Part shown: one piece after another, positions 24,855-30,770 of the stretch
Numbering within the stretch: the stretch's first letter is position 1
Layout of the letters: each line of letters starts with the position of its first letter
Source of the DNA: Kangiellaceae bacterium
GTDB taxonomy: Bacteria > Pseudomonadota > Gammaproteobacteria > Enterobacterales > Kangiellaceae
DNA length: 33,370 nucleotides
Assembly (NCBI GenBank): GCA_019090895.1
Contig: JAHRVB010000179.1
Location: forward strand, 1-33,370
Direction of reading: 5' to 3'
The notes under the pieces: model-generated
The model's input: only the letters and a program-made list of their open reading frames with translations
What the model was told of the DNA's origin: nothing
The model's database searches: none
Position numbers and translations under genes: made by a program

Positions 24855-24890
24855 TTTGAATTCCTTTGAATTTGTTTGAATCTTTTTAAA
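24855..24890 (-). promoter_or_regulatory. Array B1: TTCAA repeats upstream of the regulator gene
   Basis: On the plus strand TTGAA occurs at 24856, 24866 and 24876, an exact 10-bp period, with a degenerate fourth copy TTAAA at 24886. On the minus strand, facing the regulator, these are TTCAA direct repeats. The array lies 110 bp upstream of the start codon, just beyond the expected -35. Confidence 0.65.
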
Positions 24891-25020
24891 ATCAATCACT
24901 TAGCTATACGTTACAATTTCAATTCAGAACAAAACTCATCTAATATCAGAACTCAATTCTAATGCCCTGACATGAAAGCAATCGATATTATAGATAACTA
25001 ACCTATTGATTTATAAGCTT

Positions 25021-25056
25021 TTCAAAGTCGTTCAAATTACTTCAAGCAATTTTCAA
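25021..25056 (+). promoter_or_regulatory. Array B2: TTCAA repeats upstream of the 25119 operon
   Basis: TTCAA occurs on the plus strand at 25021, 25031, 25041 and 25052, with spacings 10, 10 and 11. Each copy is followed by A or G. The array ends 62 bp before the ATG at 25119. The last copy lies 17 bp upstream of CAATAT (25075-25080), a weak -10 candidate, so a bound activator could overlap the -35 position. Confidence 0.65.
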
Positions 25057-25118
25057 GCAATAAACACCCTATCTCAATATCCTGCATTCACATTCAATAA
25101 CATTGGGCAGTAAATATT

Positions 25119-25547
25119 ATGAGTAACAATCAATTTACCTCACATTTAACTAATTCGATTATTTTTCTGTTCGTAATAGGAAGCGCATTATTTTCGTTAT
25201 CCGCCAAGAGTCAAGACCGACACATCCACATTAATGGACAACACCTTGATGCGCAGGTCATCGCAGACTTAGACCAATTAGTCGGACAACCCGTCGGTGA
25301 TGGCTATTACTGGCTTAATATGCAAACAGGTGAATGGGGTTACGAAGACAACAACCAAACGCAAGGTGTCATTTCTGCTATCGCAAATTCCAATGCTAAT
25401 GCTCAGGAAAATAATTCTCCAAACTCTCAACCATACCGTAATTACGAAGGTGTCAGCTCTACTGGAACTGTCACAAGTGGAAGATTAAATGGAAAAAACT
25501 GCACCTTTGTATCCGTAGGTGGAACAACAATGAAAAGTTGTGATTAG
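25119..25547 (+). CDS. Small secreted protein with GYYWLN-TGEWGY motif
   Basis: This 142-residue exported protein has a hydrophobic signal segment (about 10-29). A conserved-looking segment at 35-76 follows, INGQHLDAQVIADLDQL then VGDGYYWLN and TGEWGYE. The pattern of an aromatic YYW followed by TGxWG occurs, as I recall, in small exported proteins of other gammaproteobacteria without known function. A low-complexity Asn/Ser stretch (88-103) leads to a C-terminal segment with Cys128 and Cys141 that could form a disulfide. The ribosome-binding site is weak. It is the first gene after array B2 and lies 121 bp before the beta-barrel gene, so it likely heads the operon. Confidence 0.75.
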   Translation: MSNNQFTSHLTNSIIFLFVIGSALFSLSAKSQDRHIHINGQHLDAQVIADLDQLVGQPVGDGYYWLNMQTGEWGYEDNNQTQGVISAIANSNANAQENNSPNSQPYRNYEGVSSTGTVTSGRLNGKNCTFVSVGGTTMKSCD

Positions 25548-25668
25548 TACTTTGGGTACGAGCACAACAGTAGATATTGCGGCAACAGTTATCGAGTAAA
25601 TGACAGTCCCTATTATGTTGAAAACTCCATGGCGAATTAGACTTAAGAAACAGTAAAAGGACAAAACG

Positions 25669-27825
25669 GTGAATAAAAAACTCATGACACTTCGTGTGGC
25701 AATATTAATCGCTAGCGCGCAAACAACTTTAGCGTCTTCGCAATTTGAGTTAACGTCAGTAGTTGACGAAAAAGGACGAGTAATCGAAGGTTGGGTCGAT
25801 AACAACCAACCGTTTACCCTCAGGCTTAAACAATCAAATAATCCAGCATTAGATTCCGCGAACGGTGAACAGAGAAGCCCTATTTTAAAGCCTCAAATTA
25901 CTCGAATTAATGAGTTTCGAATTAATTTGGGTGACACAGATATTTCGAGTCTGTTCGAGTTTCAAAACAATCGATTGACTAAGAAGGCTGAAATACCGCT
26001 TCCTCACGGAGAGCATTTGTTAACTATCAAACAAAAATGGAATAACCAATGGATAACTATTGGAGAAGCTAATTTAAGTATTTTATCGAGCGCAGGTTTT
26101 AAACAGGCTGCGTGGACTCCAAGGCTCGAATTAAACATAAACTCGCAACTCGATGAGCAAGTCACAGGAGATGCGACGCCTTCCAACAAACCGACTTTTA
26201 CTGAGCTAACCGCAAGCATTGGACTATCAAGCCATCATCAAAACGATGACCTTACTATCGAGTCAAATTTTAACTTATTCGCAGTATCCAACCGAGAACA
26301 AGCCATTCAGTTTTCCAACAAATCTAGAAATGCTACAAAATTAGATTTATCTGATTATTCCATCAGTATCAATAAAGGTGACCATCAGATTGTGATTGGC
26401 CATACAAGCTATGGGAATAATTCTCTATTAATTGATGGACTTTCTCGTCGAGGGGTAAGTTGGCACTTTCAAAATGAAGATCAATTAGCATTTAATGGCG
26501 CTATTTTAAGCGGCAGCGATTTAGTAGGATATAACAACTTTTTTGGTTTTTCTGGTTATTCCAAACAATTTGTAAACAGTCTTGGTTTTGGGGTAAATAT
26601 GTTTTCAGAGAATCGTATCTCGGTCCGGCTAGAAGGCAGCTACTTAGACGCAGAACGCATTTCTCAAAACGATTTCGGTATCGGTGAAATTACCAGTGCA
26701 GAGAAAAATCAAGGCTTAGGGATAAAATTAATAGCCTCAGATTCTGAAGGTAGACTCAATGCTGACTTGGTCGTTGGCCTCAGTCAATACACTAATCCTG
26801 ATGACTTGGCGTTAAGTTTAGGTGAACAATTGGTTAATCTAGATACTGAAACAGCCCTCGCTCATAATTTAAACTTAAGCTATGTGCTAGTGCAAGACTG
26901 GGTTACACCATGGGGACCTATTGCCACGATAAACCTAAATGCTAATCACTCGAGTGCGGAACCACTTTATCAAACTCTCACAGCGTTTGTTCAAGCCAAT
27001 ATTGAAAACAAAATAGTAGGCGCGCAGTATCAGTTCGGTCACGTTTCAGGCAATTTGTCTGTTCAATCGTCTCGCGATAATTTAGATAATATTGTCAGTT
27101 TACTCACCACTAAAACAAAAACTAATAGCGCTTCCGTAGGTATACCCTTGCCTTCTTTACTCATGGACGAAGAGAATCAAGAAGCGATCACATGGTTACC
27201 AAACATCGATATTAATTATCAACAAACTCACCAGTTTGCGATAAGCTCTCCCGAACAAAGCAACAGTGGATTTAACGATAATAGCCATCTTCCAGATCAG
27301 GTAACCGATAGCTATGATATTGCCGAAAGTTGGCAACTTGAGAGAAATTCTTTTTCATTACAAACTAGTTTTAACAAACAAGATAATCGCCAGGTTGGAC
27401 GAGAACAAGCGGATTTTTCTAACTTACTTCATTCTGCGAACTTTAATTATCAACAAAACGACACAACTTCATGGACATTTTCATTGTCCAAGAATCGTCA
27501 AAACGATATCGAAAACAAAAAGATTCAATATGCTGACTCAGTAGCTGTGTCCTATAACTGGCAATCAATCGATGGACTCGCCATTTCCTTCAGTTATGGA
27601 CTCAGCAAAGAAGACGATTCTCTCAACGAATCCCGCAACACAGCGACGACAGCCGATTTAGCTTTGATAAAGAACCTAACCAAAGGCGAATGGTGGTTGC
27701 CCGCGAATGGAAGTATTAGCGTTAGAGTTAACTACAACGACTCACAACTAATCGATAATGTATTCGACCAAAGAAATACGCAGGGAACTACCACAGCATT
27801 ACTGAGCTTAAATCTAAGTCTGTAG
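25669..27825 (+). CDS. Probable outer-membrane beta-barrel protein, function unknown
   Basis: This 718-residue protein has a signal peptide (about 1-23, ending TLAS). A periplasmic-type N-terminal domain (about 24-145) contains paired elements, with INEFRINLGDTDISSLFEF and PLPHGEHLLTIKQKWNNQW. The remaining 560 residues alternate polar and hydrophobic residues in short strands (for example RLNADLVVGLSQ, NSASVGIPLP, NFNYQQNDTTSWTFSLSKN) and end in LLSLNLSL, consistent with an outer-membrane barrel. No TonB box or plug is present and I recognise no named family. The start is GTG with AAAAGGA seven bases upstream. It is 13 bp before the next gene, so the two are cotranscribed, and their products probably act together at the cell surface. 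Confidence 0.75.
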   Translation: MNKKLMTLRVAILIASAQTTLASSQFELTSVVDEKGRVIEGWVDNNQPFTLRLKQSNNPALDSANGEQRSPILKPQITRINEFRINLGDTDISSLFEFQNNRLTKKAEIPLPHGEHLLTIKQKWNNQWITIGEANLSILSSAGFKQAAWTPRLELNINSQLDEQVTGDATPSNKPTFTELTASIGLSSHHQNDDLTIESNFNLFAVSNREQAIQFSNKSRNATKLDLSDYSISINKGDHQIVIGHTSYGNNSLLIDGLSRRGVSWHFQNEDQLAFNGAILSGSDLVGYNNFFGFSGYSKQFVNSLGFGVNMFSENRISVRLEGSYLDAERISQNDFGIGEITSAEKNQGLGIKLIASDSEGRLNADLVVGLSQYTNPDDLALSLGEQLVNLDTETALAHNLNLSYVLVQDWVTPWGPIATINLNANHSSAEPLYQTLTAFVQANIENKIVGAQYQFGHVSGNLSVQSSRDNLDNIVSLLTTKTKTNSASVGIPLPSLLMDEENQEAITWLPNIDINYQQTHQFAISSPEQSNSGFNDNSHLPDQVTDSYDIAESWQLERNSFSLQTSFNKQDNRQVGREQADFSNLLHSANFNYQQNDTTSWTFSLSKNRQNDIENKKIQYADSVAVSYNWQSIDGLAISFSYGLSKEDDSLNESRNTATTADLALIKNLTKGEWWLPANGSISVRVNYNDSQLIDNVFDQRNTQGTTTALLSLNLSL

Positions 27826-27838
27826 AGGAATTAAAACA

Positions 27839-29221
27839 ATGAAATTAACATCACTTTTTAACGATAAGTTCAGCACGATTTTTCTCATAAAGAAATATTC
27901 GCGACTTGCAAAAATGTGCGGAGTTCTTGCCGCTCTGATGATTTCTCAATATGCATCAGCGGTCACAGGAAGACATCCGACGGGAGTAAACGTCAATAGT
28001 AATGGAATTTCGACGGTACTAATTACTTTTCATAACCTCGAAACAAACGAAGTGCCTGTTGATGCATTTTGGTGTGGCGATGTTACGAGTACTGGTGTAG
28101 TCGTTGGCACCAACCCTTGCGTCAGCGGAACATTACTCGGTCATCTTCCTAAAGCGTTTGATCTTTCAAGAATTTCCGATGGAATCGTACCAATTCCAGG
28201 TACTGATAGTCCGACAAAAAGTAACAAGACCTCACGGTTGGGACCTAGAAATTTGACCGATGTTATGAGCATACCTACGCCAGTCATTCGACGTGCCTAT
28301 CAACAGGCACAACGAGGAGAATCATCAGAGTTTTTCTATATTCGTCAATTTACTAATAACGGAGTCAATACTTATGTCACGGTTACCTGCCGTATGGCTG
28401 GCGGTGGCGCTAGAACACCGCTAGCGTTAACCAAGGTTAATTTGGATTTTGAAGGAGATGGCTATCGAAAAGCAATCACTCGAATTAAGCAGGCATCAGA
28501 ACTGCCTAAGTTTTCTGCGAATATTACTTACACCGGTTCCGGACTGCTCCGCGGACGATGGGAAATAGTAATGCCTGGTGATCCAGAACCCACTCGGTTC
28601 GACTTACTCTCCGAAGCAAGTTTGCCTCCGACAGAAAGGTTATTGCAAAAGCGATATCGTTTATTAAGTCGTTTCCAAAAATTTGTTGCGCCCAATGGTC
28701 AAACGGTAATCAAAGGGCCCGATCCAAAACTATTGCCTACACTGGAAAATGGGTTGTACCGAATATTGTTAAGAATTGAAGCAAGCAGTGACAAAGAAGG
28801 TAATTCCGATACAACTATTGGCATTCTTAGAACGGGAGGCGTAGCCGGATTTCCGATGCCAACTCTACAATATTTCATTGGCAGCGAACAGGCGCTAAAA
28901 GAGTCAAAGAAACTCCCACCGATATCGTTATTACTGCCACATAGTGGACAAACTTTCAGTGAAAAACCGATAAAATTCAGTTGGTTCGAATTACAAGATT
29001 CAAAAGAAGTAGCGGTATACACTATTGAGTTTTATCAGTCCTCAAACGATAAAAAAAGGCTCGCATCCGCATTGATAAAACCGGGTCAGTCTTCATTTAC
29101 ACCAACACAAGAAATGATGGAGAAATTAGGTTCTCGCTTCTTGTGGCGTGTGACCGCAGTCGGTAAAACCGGTAATATATTATCCACGAGTCAAGTTAGG
29201 AAACTCAGCGTCACAAAATAG
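27839..29221 (+). CDS. Secreted protein with C-terminal Ig/FnIII-like segment, function unknown
   Basis: This 460-residue exported protein has an unusually long basic N-region before the signal core (MCGVLAALMISQYASA, residues 26-41). The mature part contains three cysteines (79, 94, 184) and a central region with TYVTVTCRMAGGGARTPLAL and YTGSGLLRGRWEIVMPGDPEP. The last 110 residues or so, from PPISLLLPHSGQTFSEKPIKFSW to FLWRVTAVGKTG, look like an Ig or fibronectin-III domain. The ATG follows AGAGGA and lies 13 bp after the barrel gene. I recognise no family. It may be carried to or displayed through the barrel protein, or bind a surface ligand; this is inference from context. Confidence 0.7.
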   Translation: MKLTSLFNDKFSTIFLIKKYSRLAKMCGVLAALMISQYASAVTGRHPTGVNVNSNGISTVLITFHNLETNEVPVDAFWCGDVTSTGVVVGTNPCVSGTLLGHLPKAFDLSRISDGIVPIPGTDSPTKSNKTSRLGPRNLTDVMSIPTPVIRRAYQQAQRGESSEFFYIRQFTNNGVNTYVTVTCRMAGGGARTPLALTKVNLDFEGDGYRKAITRIKQASELPKFSANITYTGSGLLRGRWEIVMPGDPEPTRFDLLSEASLPPTERLLQKRYRLLSRFQKFVAPNGQTVIKGPDPKLLPTLENGLYRILLRIEASSDKEGNSDTTIGILRTGGVAGFPMPTLQYFIGSEQALKESKKLPPISLLLPHSGQTFSEKPIKFSWFELQDSKEVAVYTIEFYQSSNDKKRLASALIKPGQSSFTPTQEMMEKLGSRFLWRVTAVGKTGNILSTSQVRKLSVTK

Positions 29222-29261
29222 AGCGCTGTATAGATTTCTTAGACAAACAATGCTCCATTAC

Positions 29262-29275
29262 TCGATCAAGATCAA
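29262..29275 (+). promoter_or_regulatory. FNR/DNR-type binding site upstream of nnrS
   Basis: TCGAT, CAAG, ATCAA matches the FNR-family consensus TTGAT-N4-ATCAA at nine of ten defined bases. Its centre is 40-41 bp upstream of the start expected from TACAAT at 29297-29302, the usual spacing for activation by FNR-type regulators. Confidence 0.6.
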
Positions 29276-29296
29276 TAAACCGAATCACTACTGATT

Positions 29297-29302
29297 TACA
29301 AT
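29297..29302 (+). promoter_or_regulatory. Probable -10 element of nnrS
   Basis: TACAAT matches the -10 consensus at five of six positions. There is no good -35; the FNR/DNR-type site takes its place. Transcription would start near 29309, leaving a leader of about 115 nt that contains two copies of GTTCACAAT (29306 and 29341). Confidence 0.5.
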
Positions 29303-29422
29303 TGCGTTCACAATGCTATCCAATACTCAGTCGACTAACTGTTCACAATCGGCTGCGGCTTAGCCAATTAGTGATAAAATACTGTCGAAATAGAGTAATA
29401 ATGACAGTTGCGGAATCAGCCT

Positions 29423-30628
29423 ATGCCTCAACCAGCATCTTCTTTTAGTACCATTTTTTCAATCGCATTTCGCTCGTTGTTTCTTGCGAGAGGATTATTT
29501 TCTATTCTTGCCATCAGCTGGTGGATTTATTATTGGTCGGCACCGTTCGCTTGGTCACCCTACGGTGGAATCATTTGGTGGCATGCCCATGAAATGATAT
29601 TTGGTTTTGGATTAGCCATTGTAGTGGGATTTTTACTAACTGCAGTTCGTACATGGACTGGTGTTGAAAGTTTGTCAGCAGCCTCACTCTTCGGTCTCTT
29701 AAGCCTATGGATTTTGGGACGTATTGTTATTTCCTTTAATTTAGCAATCAGCGACTCGTTAGTAACCTTAATCGACTTGTCGTTTATTCTCGTATCTGCA
29801 GCCGCTCTGAGTTACCCCATAATCAAGGTGAAACAATGGCGAAATATTATGTTCGTACCAATCCTCTTGATATTTGCGTTACTCAACGCTACTAGTCATT
29901 GGGCAATTAATGGCAATCAGTCAATCCTGGCCATCAACAGTTTCCATACAGCAATCCTACTTTTTACTTTAATGGTGGTAATCATTGGCGGGCGTGTTAT
30001 TCCTATGTTCACTGCCAACGGTGCTGGATGCAAAAAAGCAACCCCCATTAAAACGATAGAAGTATTATCGATTCTCCCCGTTGCATTACTAGTGTTTTTT
30101 ACTTTTTATGGTATAAACCAACTTAAATCGACAACAAATTTTGCGAACCTAATCTACGCATCTTTGGCAATACTCGCGGCAATTTCCAATTTACTAAGAT
30201 CAATTCGTTGGGGTATACAGTACACTTGGTGCAATCCTCTGCTGTGGTCCCTTCACTTAGCCTATTTATTTATTCCAATTGGATTTCTACTCTTAGCGAG
30301 TTATTCTCTTGATCTGATATCAAATTTAAGTGCGGCAATACATAGCTTGACCATTGGTGCTATCGGCGGAATGATAATAGCTATGACTTCTCGAGTGTCG
30401 CTTGGACATACAGGAAGATCATTGAAAGTTAATTGGGTAATGGGCTTCGCTTTCGCTCTAGTATTTTTGGCCGCTTTAATAAGAATAATATTACCGTTAG
30501 CCTTGACTGAATTTTACCTGCAGAGCATAATTATTTCGGGTGGAATGTGGGCGCTTTCCTTTTTAATCTTTCTCATTGTTTACGCTACGATTTTACTATC
30601 GCCTCGGGTTGACTCTCGACGAGATTAA
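29423..30628 (+). CDS. nnrS: NnrS family heme/copper membrane protein
   Basis: This polytopic inner-membrane protein of 401 residues belongs to the NnrS family. NnrS proteins contain heme and copper and help cells cope with nitric oxide and related stress. Visible motifs are WWHAHEMIFGFGLAIVVGFLLTAVRTWTG early, GGRVIPMFTANG in the middle, and SLTIGAIGGMIIAMTSRVSLGHTGR later, with about twelve hydrophobic segments. The His residues in these motifs are the likely heme or copper ligands. I place the start at ATG 29423; a frame opening at TTG 29408 adds only five residues. An FNR/DNR-type site and TACAAT lie upstream, matching known NO- or oxygen-dependent control of this family. It appears monocistronic. 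Confidence 0.92.
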   Translation: MPQPASSFSTIFSIAFRSLFLARGLFSILAISWWIYYWSAPFAWSPYGGIIWWHAHEMIFGFGLAIVVGFLLTAVRTWTGVESLSAASLFGLLSLWILGRIVISFNLAISDSLVTLIDLSFILVSAAALSYPIIKVKQWRNIMFVPILLIFALLNATSHWAINGNQSILAINSFHTAILLFTLMVVIIGGRVIPMFTANGAGCKKATPIKTIEVLSILPVALLVFFTFYGINQLKSTTNFANLIYASLAILAAISNLLRSIRWGIQYTWCNPLLWSLHLAYLFIPIGFLLLASYSLDLISNLSAAIHSLTIGAIGGMIIAMTSRVSLGHTGRSLKVNWVMGFAFALVFLAALIRIILPLALTEFYLQSIIISGGMWALSFLIFLIVYATILLSPRVDSRRD

Positions 30629-30770
30629 TATTTTTAGTTTAGGCATAAAGCCTATAATTTCACAAACGCATTAAGTTCAACTCGCTTATCGAAGTATGCT
30701 AATTGTCTCGAACTCAGACTAAATATTACCTGAGCTTAGTCCTATATTTATATATAAAGAGAGACACACA

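Noticed and set aside
22341..25056. A CRISPR-like explanation for the spaced TTCAA repeats
   Set aside because: The repeat unit is only 5-6 bases at helical-turn spacing with no spacer-sized units; it fits tandem protein-binding sites or intrinsic curvature far better.
25485..25805. A 106-codon minus-strand frame between the 25119 and 25669 genes
   Set aside because: It overlaps the ends of both plus-strand genes that have signal peptides and better starts; it is hydrophobic only by reverse-complement composition.
30640..30654. Hairpin TAGGC/GCCTA between nnrS and the carboxylase
   Set aside because: The stem is only five base pairs and no T-tract follows on either strand, so a terminator call is not justified.
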